Origin: Alitta virens
Taxonomy: Eukaryota; Annelida; Polychaeta; Phyllodocida; Nereididae
DNA length: 64,000 nucleotides
Assembly: GCA_932294295.1 (NCBI GenBank)
Contig: OW028575.1
Span: 41,822,753-41,886,752, forward strand
Reading direction: 5' to 3'
Position numbers and translations under genes: made by a program. This document shows positions 38,101 through 46,958 of the stretch, piece after piece. Each line of letters begins with the position of its first letter. The stretch's first letter is position 1. The notes below the pieces were generated by a model that saw only the letters and a list, made by a program, of their open reading frames with translations, had not been told where the DNA came from and made no database searches.

Positions 38101-41100
38101 TAAGTTCTGACACATTCTGGGGTGGTTTCATCTTTACCACAGCATCGACCTTACTAGGTGCAGGCTGGACTCCTGTCCCACTCACACGATGACCTAAGAA
38201 ATCCAAACTGCTCTTGGAAAATTCACATTTGGCCTTGTTTAGCTTAAGTCCGGCCAGTCTGATTGTTTCTAGCACTCTCTTGAGGCGTTCATCGTGCTGT
38301 TCCTTGGAAACACCATAGACCAAGATGTCATCCATGTACAACACGGTTCCTTCCTGTTCGGTCAGAAGATCAGCCATCACACGCTGAAATATTTCCGGTG
38401 CGCTTGATATCCCGAACGGAAGTCGCTGAAAATGGTAACGTCCGAAGGGTGTGATAAACGTCGTCAACTTTGCTGCTTCCGGGTCTAGAGGAATCGCCCA
38501 GAACCCACTCGAGCAATCCAGAGACGTGAACACTTGGGCACCAGCGAGCTTTGGCAGAAGATCATCCAGAGACGGTAACACGTAACGCTCCCTGACAACT
38601 GCTTTATTTAGCTGCTTCAAATCCACACATATGCGGACACTTCCATTCTTCTTAATGACTGGCACCATTGCGGCACACCACTCAGTGGCCTCTGTAATTT
38701 TCTTGATTACACCCTCACGCTCCATTCTGTTGAGTTCAGCCTTAACCTTTTCCATTAAAGGTATTGGTATCCTTCGGGCAGTGTGTAAGGAATACGGCAC
38801 TGCATCTGGTTTAAGGCGAATTTTCACCGGGGCACAATTCATCTTGCCCAAATCACCGAACACAGTATCATCTCGCACAGTCTCATCTAGATGGACTTGC
38901 AGCAACTTCATAGCTGAACAAGCAGCTCGACTCAGCAGGTTGTTAGTAGCACCAGCTACGACGTAGAATGTTAACAAATAACGAATGTTCTTGTACAGGA
39001 CTTTGGTACTAAAAGTACCCAAGCACTCCAGCTTGCCACTGACACTCTTCAGGTTAATGTTGCATTTCTGAAGCTTGGGAATATTGCTCATGCAACGGTA
39101 AGCCACATCACTTAGCACACATACATCCGCTCCAGAGTCCAATTTGAACTTAACTGACCTGCCACCAACACACAGCTCAAGTTCCCATGGCCTGTCAGAA
39201 CCACTGGAAACGCTACCAAGAAAATAATCACAGTTTTCGTCATACTCATAGTCACCATATTCATCGGGCACAACGACTTCCCGGACTTGACGATTTTGTG
39301 GGCAACATTTAGCATAATGGCCCCTCTGATTACACTTGTGGCACTTTGCATTCTTCGCCATACAAAAGTTCCTATCTGCAACATGCCTCCGATTGCAGTA
39401 TCGACACAGAATCTCCTCTGTTGACGAACTGGACGACTGTGCTGCTGGTCTTTGTCTTTGACTGCTGCTGTGAGAGCTCTACGACTGCGACTGATGAGAG
39501 CCTCTCCCACGCCCACGACTGGCGTGACCACGTCCTCGACCGCGTCCACGACTGGACCTCCTAACTTCAGCTACTGCTCTAGGATGCTGTTCGGCCAACT
39601 GTCTCTTGACAGACTCTGTGTTTCGGGCCAATGTGCAGGCTTGATCAAGTGTCAGATCATTTCCTTTCAACTGCAACTCTTGTGACACCTCCTTGTCTCT
39701 AAGTCCAACAACAAGTCTGTCACGAATTTGTTCTGCCTTTTTGGTGAACTCACAATGTGTGGCCATTTCGTGTAAAGTTCTAATGTAGGCCTCAACACTC
39801 TCACCGTCTTTTTGTGAACGTTCATAAAACATAGCCCGCTCATGAATCACATTTCTCTTTGGCTCAAAGTAGCTGTCAAATTTCTCAAGAACAGTCTTAA
39901 TTACCTTGGCGTCATCTGCTGACAACCCAAACGACTGAAAAATTGTTTCAGATTCAGCTCCCATAGCATATAAAAGAGTGTTCACTTGAATTGTCCCTTC
40001 TTCGGCTGATAATTTTGAAGCTATACTGTAGCGTTCGAATCGTTGGCGCCATGGCTGCCAATTTTCAGGCTTGGTAAAATCCAACTCTTTCGGCGGCTTG
40101 AATTTCGCCATCTTGCCTTGTCCGTTCCCCTTTTTCGTCTCCGATCGTCCAGGAACCTCCGTACTACACTTCCGCAAACTGACACATTGCGGACATCCTT
40201 ATATCCTTAGATATATGGTTTTTCGAATCCCACCGCTGCCACCATGTCATAACAAACGCCATGTTTGTAGCACATGTATATTTATTAGCATTGCGCATGC
40301 GCGGGGTTTACATACAGATAAGCAGGGGCACTTCAGCGACGTTCGTGAACGGCCGTAATATTTACAATGATATGACAATAAGTGTGTTAAATAATTTGCA
40401 GTTAAGTCATATTTAATGTGAATTTAGCAATTTGGGTTTTCATGTTAGATGGGGCAAACTGTATACTAAGTCAAGTGTCAGTTCTTCTTTTTCATCTTCA
40501 AATTTCCGTTACCAATTTTATTTACCCATTAATATTTTTTCTTGCCTCTTTAGGTAGCAATTAAAATTGTGTCCAAAACCAAGGCATTCCAGGAGGACAA
40601 TAAGGGTTTTCTGGTCAATGAGATTTTCAACCACAGAATCGCTTGTATACACAGGAATGTAGTAAGTTCTGAATATATGTGGATTGTCAATTTATGTTAC
40701 CCAATAATTTATACTCTGGCATGTCCCACATGTGGACGGTCGTTTGCTATAACTCAGCAAATGTAAGGTGTAGAAAGGCAAATGAAGGCTCATTCTACTC
40801 ATCAGATTAGTTTATCATGTTGGCGTAGTTGTAAATACGCTATTTCTTTATTTATATTGACTCTGCAATTTTTTTATTTGCTGCTTCTCATGATAGAAAT
40901 AATAACAATTGCGTCACTGATAATTATGTTCCGTTGTGATGTCACAAATGACCAAACGCCACCTGTGCAATATGTAGGGGTGCCACTGGTATTGTGTCCG
41001 CATCAAAGAATATTACCAAGAAGCGCCAATCCCTATACTTCACATTGTAAACGCTGCACCTCCTTTAGTAGTAGTAGGCACAAACTACAATGCCCCTAGT

Positions 41101-44100
41101 GGATACATTATTTTAATTTTAATTTCAGTGTCAGCTAGTGTCCTAGTATGTGAAAAAAGAAAATTATCACAAATTTACAATGTCAACAAGAGCTGATCAA
41201 TCTGAACGTAGAATCGATGTCCAATGATGTCACAATCTGCCAGTATGATGTCATTCAATTGAGGAAATTGTTCTCTGTTCGTGATGTCATCAGCTCAGTT
41301 AACAATGCCCCTCCTTCCTGAGTGCTTGATCTGGGTAATCTGTGTCCGCATTAAAGATCATCACGAGCTCTCGTAAGTAGGACACGCTATGCATGCTGGG
41401 GAAAGGAGGTGGTTTGTTAAACTTGTAAGCTAATGACGTGACAGAGAACAATTGGCGACAATTGAGTGACATCATACTGGCCGATTATGACGTCATTGAT
41501 ATCGATCCTACGTTGTAAATTTGATAATTTGCTTTTTTCATACACTAGGACACTAGCTGACACTGAAGTCAATTTGAAATGATTTTAACTATTTTAACTG
41601 TCAAATTGAAGAAACTACTGACTGGACAGATACAATTTTTTTGGATTGAATTTATTATCCATCAGGGGCATTGTAGTATAGGGAGTGTCACCAAAGAAGA
41701 TTACCAAGAAGCACCACTCCGTACACTTCACATTGGAAATGCTTCGCCTACTTCTCCCAGAATTCCCAGTGCGCCGGGAATTCTGGGGGTAGTAGATGCA
41801 AACTTCAATGCCCCTAGTGGATAATAAAACGTATTCAGAAACCAGTACGTAGTTTTGTCAATTTCAAATTTACAATAAATATACCTATTGAAATATCATT
41901 TCCACATAATCTTAGTCGTAATGAGCAAATGGGAGCAATATAATTTACCAATTTAAAACATCAACACAGTATGAGCTCTGCGGTTTAACATTGAAGATCT
42001 TAATGCTACAATGACGTCAAAAACTGCCAAAATGATGTTCAATTGCAGCAATTGTTCTCTGTTTGTGACAGCATCAGCTCAGTTAACAAGCCTATTCCCC
42101 CAGCATGCCTAGTGCGAAGTAGGGGATCTGTTTAATCTGTGTCCGCATGGTCCATAGTACACACTGTATAGAGCCCTAAAAGCTGATATCTTGCGCTGAA
42201 CAATTAAAAATGTCTATTTCAGGTGACCTTATTTGATTTTTTTGAAACGAATAGTTACCTGTATCTTGTCCTTGAATATTGTCCTGGTGGGAATCTACTG
42301 GACTTCATCAACAAACATGGCAAACCAGGTCTTCGTGAATCTCAATCCAGAATGATGTTTTCCCAGCTATGTCATGCAATTGCTTTCTGCCATGAAAACA
42401 ATATTGTGCACAGGTATATGACTCTTCTACTCCAATTGTGTTCATATAAGAGATGGACTCTTTAGCCTACATAAACAATGCCTAGGTGATAAACCGTATT
42501 TATTTTGAATTATCAGAAATGTCAACAAGATAAGCATAATCAGCATTACAAGGAATTGTTGACCTTCTTAATTACATGATTAACTAGTTGTAATTCTAGA
42601 CTATGATTACTTGTGTAAACCAATGTTTACTTGGCACTATCATTGCCTTTAAATCTTAAGCCAAGGACTTAAAAAAAGACTGGATTGTATTGCTGCTGAT
42701 ATAATGTTTATGAAGTATAGTGAGGACTAGTTGTTCTGGCCCTTTGTATTTTTAGGGATATAAAGTGTGAAAATGTATTACTGGATGACGGCTTGGCAAT
42801 CAGATTAACAGGTGACATCAATTGTCATTTATCACACTACATCACTCTGTATTTCTAATGAGACAATGCTACGCAATTTTAATTCATGCATTGGTCAATT
42901 GATATCTACTTTAGGTTTACTTAATTTAATAATGATACATTATTTTTCAGACTTTGGGTTTTCTTGCATGGTGACAGACAACCAGAAGGACTTGGGAATG
43001 TTTTGTGGGTCTCCAGCTTATGCCGCACCTGAGGTTATCAGAGGAAGGCCTTACAATGGCAAACAGGCCGATTTATGGAGCATGTATGTGTGATCTCTGT
43101 CTTGCCTCTCATGACTACTATAATATCGAACTAATTAACAGAGTGACAATGTTTTAGCTGAATGGTCTAAAACACTTTTACTACAAAATTTTTTCCCCCC
43201 AGTATTTATTTTCCATGTACTCCTTTCAGAGGAATTGTATTGTATTGTCTCGTTTGTGGACGACTTCCTTTCAACTTGAAAAATAAAACTTTGCTCCTTC
43301 AAGACATGCAGTATCAGCGCATGCGACTGACTTCTTTATCATCAGGTAACAACATTTTATATCTTGAATTGCTAGAGAAATTTGGTACCTAATTAATTTA
43401 GGTAAATCTGATGAAACTATAATTTATTTTTCCTTTCAGAACTTGTATTGTTGTTGAGGCAAATGCTGCAATATGATGCAGAACGGAGACCTTCTTTGAA
43501 AGCTGTCTTGGATAACAGTTGGACCCAGGGCAGAAGAACACATCCTGGCACCAGCTTACACCAAAGTGAGGTCAGTTGCAAATCGTACAGGAAAAAATAA
43601 ATAAATACGGGAGGACAGAGAGACAAAAAATATACACTTGTGAAGAGGGTTTTCCAATTTTACTCATAACATTTTTTGCAGATTTTAAATAGAAGATTCA
43701 GTTACAGAATGACTGGAAGGTTTCAAAGGAATGCTGCTCAATCTAAGTCTGTTACATCTGAAGCAAGCTCAGGAAATTCTAAAAAGTCTATAGTTGTTGT
43801 GGGTGATGCCACCGGTTCAGAGACAATTGTGTTGCGATCAAGACTTCCAAAAAATCACAGTAAGAAAAATACTAATGATTTACTTGCTTAAAAACTATTG
43901 AGTTGCCATCTGATAAATAGCTTAGTTTATTCAAATAATTAATAATAGTTATAGTTTACACAATTGATAAATTGTCAATTTTATGCAGATAAAGCTGTTG
44001 AGTATATGCCACATGTCCAAGAACAAGATGAAACGCTTCACAAATGGGAACAAGAGCAAGGAATGCTTGATTATGATGATAGTTCAAATAGTGCTGGAAA

Positions 44101-46179
44101 ACCTCATCAGGTGAGTGAGTGATGGAGTGAGTGAGTGAGTGAGTGACTGACTGACTGACTGACTGACTGACTGACGTGCTGACTGACGTGCTGACTGACC
44201 AACTGACTGACTGAATCAACCTATAAATCAACTCGACCAATATATCAATCAGTCATCAATATATTGTATCAGAAAGTCATTTCATACATATGATACAGTT
44301 TTTCTTCATTATTTAGGCTGTGAATAGTAACAGAGTAGTGCTTCTGTCTTTCAGAATACCCCGGAGGATGAGATGTCTAATGGAGAAAATGAGCAAGGGG
44401 ACCACCAGCGAGAATCAGACAAAAGAACGATGTATTGCCAGTGCTGTGTGGTATGTTACAGGGACAGAGTTAAACAGTGTCTCAGATCCTTAGAGAGCTA
44501 TTTTAAGGTGAATAAACTTTAACTAATTAATTCTTTGCGCATTTTAGAAAATCTAATACTAGGCATTATACAACACAATACATAAAGTCTTGAATGCAAT
44601 GCATCATTTAGTTGATTTAAATTTAATTTCAGACATTTCCAGACTGTGACAATATTGCTGCAGCAAGGCTCCTAAGGGAACGATGGAATAGAGAACCAGA
44701 GTTTGGGCTGATGTCACAAGAACAGGCAATACTGATTTTAATAGCTTGGAAGAGACAACTTTCAAAGGAAAGAGATATGCCTGTCTTAAGATTCACCAAG
44801 AAGAATAAGACTGAGATGAAGGTTAAAAAAGCCAAGTACCAGTCTAAGATGCCTTCTTCTGCAGTTAGTGTGCATAGCAATGACACAGAGTATACGGGCT
44901 CCACTAAAGTCACTAATCAATCAGAAAAACTTCCTTTGGATGACTTACTCTTGATAAAGAAGATCTTTGGCAATGGCCTTGGAGTGCCTTGCAACAGAAA
45001 GCCGCAGGGGAGTGTGAAAGGTTCAGCAGCAGGGTCTGTGGCATCAACACAGCAAACAGTTTGTAGCCACCGGGGCACTGCCTACTCCACTTACACCACC
45101 AAGTGGGAAGTCAGGTAACTAGAATAATGCATTCATGTAATAAATTGCTGAAATAAATTTATATGTATTGCAATATATTGGTATTATTTTTCTCCTATAG
45201 GTTGCCAAAACCAACACCACCCTCCAGTAAAAGGGTAACTATTCCCTCGCAATTTGCATATCGGGGCAAAACTCAGAAAAAGGTATACATTTTCACAATC
45301 TGATCATGAAAATGAGCACATGAATGGAAATTTTATTCCGTTTTCTAATGAACAGTTTACATGTGCTTGTATCTATTTATGCATATTCTTGGTTAATGTT
45401 TTTGATTGATCTGTTTCAGGTGACAATTATGCCTTCGGTGAAACAATTGCTACGCAATGGAGACCCAACAAATGATGATTTGGACAGCTCATACTCTACA
45501 AGGTTTGTGTACTTGTTTAAACAGCAATCTCAAATTTTCTTTGTGCACAGTGATCAAATTATAATAGGGTACCCCTGGTTGCCTCATTGGTAGAGCCTAG
45601 CTGGAAATACACTAGCTTTTCAGTATGTAAGTTCAAAGCCTCCTCCTCTGCTCAATTAAGCAGGAGATGCATGACCCACAAAGCTGTCTCATGAATTAAC
45701 GAAATCATTGTTATGTTCTTGTTTACTTGTAGCTTGCCTGCTGGGTATGAGAAGTTATTTAAATATCCTGGAAAACCAAGAATTGGTATGACGACCAAGG
45801 ACTTAATATCTGCCCTGGGGACATCTTACCCAAGAAAACCCAAAACTGTAAGTATTTTTGTCAAAGATATGTATATTGAGCTGGTTATCTCATAGTTTGG
45901 TGGCATGGCTGACCCAGAAAAGGTTGCACATTGACCAGGTCAGCAGCTAATAAGAGGAATTTGCCTCTTGTCAATTGGCTACTGTGGCAGTTTGTTGCAC
46001 ATCTGATCAGTCTCTGTTTTTCACACAAGACAATGACAGAATGAGAAAAAAATGTTCAACATTCAAGCAGGTGAAACCAAGTGTAAAGCACTCTGCTTAT
46101 CTAATTAATCAGTCATTTTTCATAATTTTATTTTCTATACGTTCAGATTGACATCAACATAAGGCCATGGAAACCATGA
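35171..46179 (+). CDS. serine/threonine protein kinase, TSSK/CAMK-like, with long C-terminal tail
   Basis: 15 phase-consistent exons give 712 aa: 35,171-35,326; 40,554-40,661; 42,223-42,413; 42,756-42,811; 42,951-43,083; 43,230-43,345; 43,440-43,570; 43,682-43,859; 43,989-44,110; 44,355-44,507; 44,633-45,114; 45,201-45,282; 45,420-45,502; 45,733-45,847; 46,147-46,179. The kinase domain (about residues 22-285) is intact: Gly loop LGCGSYSTV (28-36), VAIK Lys56, HRDIKCEN (Asp153), DFG (171-173), and APE in [21 protein letters not shown] and [12 protein letters not shown] are closest to testis-specific serine kinases, though other CAMK-like families share much of this. The 420-residue tail is Ser/Lys-rich with a Cys cluster (YCQCCVVC) and matches nothing I recognise. 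A retrotransposon lies in intron 1. The protein is probably cytosolic and shows no signal peptide. Confidence 0.9.
35442..35446. repeat. left target-site duplication ATAAG
   Basis: ATAAG lies immediately outside the left LTR and is matched exactly by ATAAG at 40,378-40,382 after the right LTR. A 5-bp duplication is usual for Ty3/gypsy integrases and proves this copy inserted as a unit. Confidence 0.95.
35447..35579 (-). repeat. 3' LTR (133 bp)
   Basis: This is identical to 40,245-40,377 except one base (CTTCGGCG against CTTCAGCG on the plus strand). In element orientation it starts TGTCATATC and ends TTATGACA. It contains an AATAAA (in CTAATAAATATAC) and a palindromic TGCGCATGCGC matching the NRF-1 consensus. 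At 133 bases it is unusually short for an LTR. Confidence 0.95.
35580..35590 (-). other. polypurine tract next to 3' LTR
   Basis: In element orientation AAAAGGGGAGA abuts the 3' LTR, the position and composition of the plus-strand primer. A second tract, AAAATAGGGGAGATG, lies about 110 bases upstream (around 35,689-35,703). Confidence 0.85.
36149..39361 (-). CDS. pol: retrotransposon Pol polyprotein (PR-RT-RH-IN), intact
   Basis: An uninterrupted frame of 1,070 residues is counted from an internal Met, but it stays open upstream to the gag stop at 39,481. Zinc knuckle [14 protein letters not shown] is at 7-20. Aspartic protease active site LDSGAD is at 74-79. Reverse transcriptase spans about 200-380 with LYMDDIL (YMDD 342-345). 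RNase H spans about 485-605. The integrase zinc-binding region has H714/H717 and Cys747/Cys750. The integrase core has D778, D831 and E867 with the 35-residue spacing, then a basic Ser/Pro-rich C-terminus. No catalytic residue appears lost. Plus-strand ORFs inside (37,063; 38,631) are shadows. Confidence 0.95.
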   Translation of the reverse strand: MAKNAKCHKCNQRGHYAKCCPQNRQVREVVVPDEYGDYEYDENCDYFLGSVSSGSDRPWELELCVGGRSVKFKLDSGADVCVLSDVAYRCMSNIPKLQKCNINLKSVSGKLECLGTFSTKVLYKNIRYLLTFYVVAGATNNLLSRAACSAMKLLQVHLDETVRDDTVFGDLGKMNCAPVKIRLKPDAVPYSLHTARRIPIPLMEKVKAELNRMEREGVIKKITEATEWCAAMVPVIKKNGSVRICVDLKQLNKAVVRERYVLPSLDDLLPKLAGAQVFTSLDCSSGFWAIPLDPEAAKLTTFITPFGRYHFQRLPFGISSAPEIFQRVMADLLTEQEGTVLYMDDILVYGVSKEQHDERLKRVLETIRLAGLKLNKAKCEFSKSSLDFLGHRVSGTGVQPAPSKVDAVVKMKPPQNVSELKSVLGLFNYLCRYVPNLSSVLSPMSSLLRSSSVWSWGKPQDDAFKKAKDFIVRSPTLSYYDPTKPTIVSADASSYGLGACLLQLHGEDRKPIAFASRTLTDAEKKYAQIEKECLASVWACERFAQYLSGLRTFTLETDHKPLVPLMMTRDIDQVPIRCQRLLLRMLRFNPEVIHVPGKSLVIADSLSRRPLPHSVEDLELAQEVVAYVENVERGTFSPGKLEQVRSATDNDDELQVVMDYVLSGWPQYIRDVPQQLRKFFEIRHHLSISERLLLYDSRIYVPSALRADILSRIHQGHQGISKCLERARGSVYWLGISAQIQNVVQSCSFCQEHQRTQRKEPLMPTPIPERPWQRVAADLCDDNGVIYMVVVDYYSRYIELCKLARITTSDIVRELKCIFARFGIPEIFQSDNGPQFASAEFAKFAKEFDFVHSTSSPHFPQSNGEVERAVQTAKSLLSQSDPEIALMVYRSTPVTSTGFSPSQLLMGRQIRTTLPTIARNLQPGWPDQKAVQVNDDYAKTLHKQYYDRRHGVKLLSPLSSGQQVVTKLDSQKTWTGQSTVSTHADTPRSLIINNDKTSRSVRRNRRHLMPVDPPASLSNPVCERPIVANSPSPSPSPTAVTTSPLGRPPDPRKSVTQSGRISRPVQRLDL
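39479..40177 (-). CDS. gag: retrotransposon Gag (capsid), ends at UAG
   Basis: A 232-aa frame begins 67 bases after the primer-binding site. A second Met ([12 protein letters not shown]) is a better start by resemblance to other Gag proteins. The capsid-like core contains [13 protein letters not shown] and [16 protein letters not shown], followed by an Arg-Gly-rich tail. It stops at a UAG (39,479-39,481) in the same frame as pol. After that stop the frame stays open through a first Cys/His knuckle (CRYCNRRH...C) and then the pol ORF. The nucleocapsid fingers are therefore made only if the UAG is read through, or the UAG is a nonsense mutation. Confidence 0.9.
   Translation of the reverse strand: MRKCSTEVPGRSETKKGNGQGKMAKFKPPKELDFTKPENWQPWRQRFERYSIASKLSAEEGTIQVNTLLYAMGAESETIFQSFGLSADDAKVIKTVLEKFDSYFEPKRNVIHERAMFYERSQKDGESVEAYIRTLHEMATHCEFTKKAEQIRDRLVVGLRDKEVSQELQLKGNDLTLDQACTLARNTESVKRQLAEQHPRAVAEVRRSSRGRGRGRGHASRGRGRGSHQSQS
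40222..40244 (-). other. primer-binding site for tRNA-Leu
   Basis: In element orientation the 23 bases directly after the 5' LTR (TGGTGGCAGCGGTGGGATTC then GAA) are complementary to a tRNA ending TTCGAATCCCACCGCTGCCA plus CCA. From memory of eukaryotic tRNA sequences, that is a tRNA-Leu (AAG type) 3' end. There is no gap between LTR and site. Confidence 0.85.
40245..40377 (-). repeat. 5' LTR (133 bp)
   Basis: This is the upstream LTR of the minus-strand element, differing from the other LTR by one base. It carries the same NRF-1-like palindrome and AATAAA. It should hold the element promoter, pointing toward MYO18A and away from kinase exon 2. Confidence 0.95.
40378..40382. repeat. right target-site duplication ATAAG
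   Basis: This is the exact match of the left duplication at 35,442-35,446. Removing one copy and the element restores a kinase intron 1 of about 0.29 kb. Confidence 0.95.
40963..41823. repeat. composite repeat in kinase intron 2
   Basis: The outer parts (about 40,963-41,101 and 41,664-41,823) share ATTACCAAGAAGC, ACTTCACATTG and the common end CAATGCCCCTAGTGGATA. The inner part (about 41,128-41,566) has long terminal inverted repeats (GTGTCAGCTAGTGTCCTAGT ... ACTAGGACACTAGCTGACAC) that continue into ACAAATTTACAA and its inverse. The right outer copy holds a hairpin, CCCAGAATTCCC and GGGAATTCTGGG. It reads as one palindromic element (family C) inserted between, or mobilised with, two copies of another. 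No ORF. Confidence 0.75.
42000..42150. repeat. dispersed repeat family C, further copy
   Basis: This partial copy of the 41.2-41.4 kb interior shares AATTGTTCTCTGTT, GTGACAGCATCAGCTCAGTT against GTGATGTCATCAGCTCAGTT, AACA, and AATCTGTGTCCGCAT. It lies in kinase intron 2, just before exon 3. Confidence 0.7.
44111..44212. repeat. GAGT/GACT microsatellite abutting a splice donor
   Basis: The kinase exon 9 donor CAG|GTGAGT is itself the first unit of a (GTGA)n tract that grades into (CTGA)n over about 100 bases. The intronic start of the donor and the microsatellite cannot be separated. Confidence 0.85.
45565..45660 (+). repeat. tRNA-related SINE-like fragment in kinase intron 13
   Basis: A box-A-like TTGGTAGAGCC is followed about 40 bases later by a box-B-like GTTCAAAGCC. 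Both match pol III promoter boxes imperfectly, and the flanks do not close an acceptor stem. Confidence 0.4.
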
Positions 46180-46295
46180 GCAGTAAGGAAGAAAAAAAGA
46201 AAGAAAGAAAGTTCAGTGCACTCTGCTGTCTGGAAGTCTGGTATTATGCTTTTATGCTGTAGCCATTACTGAAAACTAAGACTGGTATGATTTGC

Positions 46296-46301
46296 AATAA
46301 A
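46296..46301 (+). terminator. poly(A) signal of the kinase gene
   Basis: AATAAA is 117 bases after the kinase stop codon (46,179), the first such hexamer on the plus strand after it. Confidence 0.6.
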
Positions 46302-46849
46302 TAATAATAGCCACAATTTTTACATATATTTTGAGGAGTTTTTTGAGTGGCCAATGGCTCAAAAGGGCACATAGTCCTCAGTGGTACACTATTACTCTTA
46401 TTCCTAGGGTTATAGCGCAGAACACTGAAAACTGCCTGTTGTAGACTCTGGACTGTTTTGTGAATAAATAGAGTCCCACACCATTGCAGAACAAAATATA
46501 TATATATAGTGATATTTGTATTAGAATACTAGTACTGGAGCTCCAACCCAAATAGGTCTGCCCAAAGGCATGTAATATGGTCTGCATGTAAAAGCATATT
46601 AAAATCACTGGTTAGTAATCAATTTGATTTAAAAATCATAAAATCTAATAACACTAAAGGAACTTTTTAATAGCGCAGGACCATAAGACCAGGTAGTAGG
46701 CCTATGCTGACAACAATTTGGAAATTACCAAATTTTTCTTTTTGATTTGTGGGCGTACTTTTTTTAGCGGATTTGAATTCACAAACTTAAATGTATAAAA
46801 AATTTAGTATAAATAATACGAGTTCAATCAAATATTTTCAATAAAAACA

Positions 46850-46855
46850 TTTATT
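46850..46855 (-). terminator. poly(A) signal of the small minus-strand gene
   Basis: AATAAA on the minus strand is about 105 bases past the stop codon at 46,959. With the kinase signal at 46,296 on the other strand, the two genes end tail to tail about 0.55 kb apart. Confidence 0.6.
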
Positions 46856-46958
46856 GACAATTTATCACATCATACATCTACTGTATTCTAACACAAATAT
46901 CACTGGGTTTTTCACCGGTACAGATCTATCATTTTACAAACGGCATGCAGTTCATATC

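Larger units (their letters stand above)
35447..40377 (-). mobile_element. near-intact Ty3/gypsy-type LTR retrotransposon in kinase intron 1
   Basis: 4,931 bp, transcribed on the minus strand: 5' LTR 40,245-40,377, primer-binding site, gag, pol (protease, reverse transcriptase, RNase H, integrase), polypurine tract, 3' LTR 35,447-35,579. The LTRs run TG...CA and differ at one of 133 bases, and the target duplication is perfect, so insertion is recent. RT before integrase is the Ty3/gypsy order. No envelope ORF follows pol; 35,580-36,148 is AT-rich 3' non-coding sequence. The element is antisense to the host kinase gene and begins about 120 bases after its exon 1 donor. The one visible coding break is a UAG between gag and pol. 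Confidence 0.97.

Noticed and set aside
38631..38966. Plus-strand ORF within the retrotransposon
   Set aside because: Antisense shadow of the reverse transcriptase region; the minus-strand frame has every catalytic motif.
44108..44212. Regularly spaced repeats as a CRISPR-like array
   Set aside because: The unit is 4 bases with no spacers; it is an ordinary microsatellite in a eukaryotic intron.
45565..45660. Second tRNA gene candidate
   Set aside because: Box B is imperfect (GTTCAAAGCC) and no acceptor stem forms.
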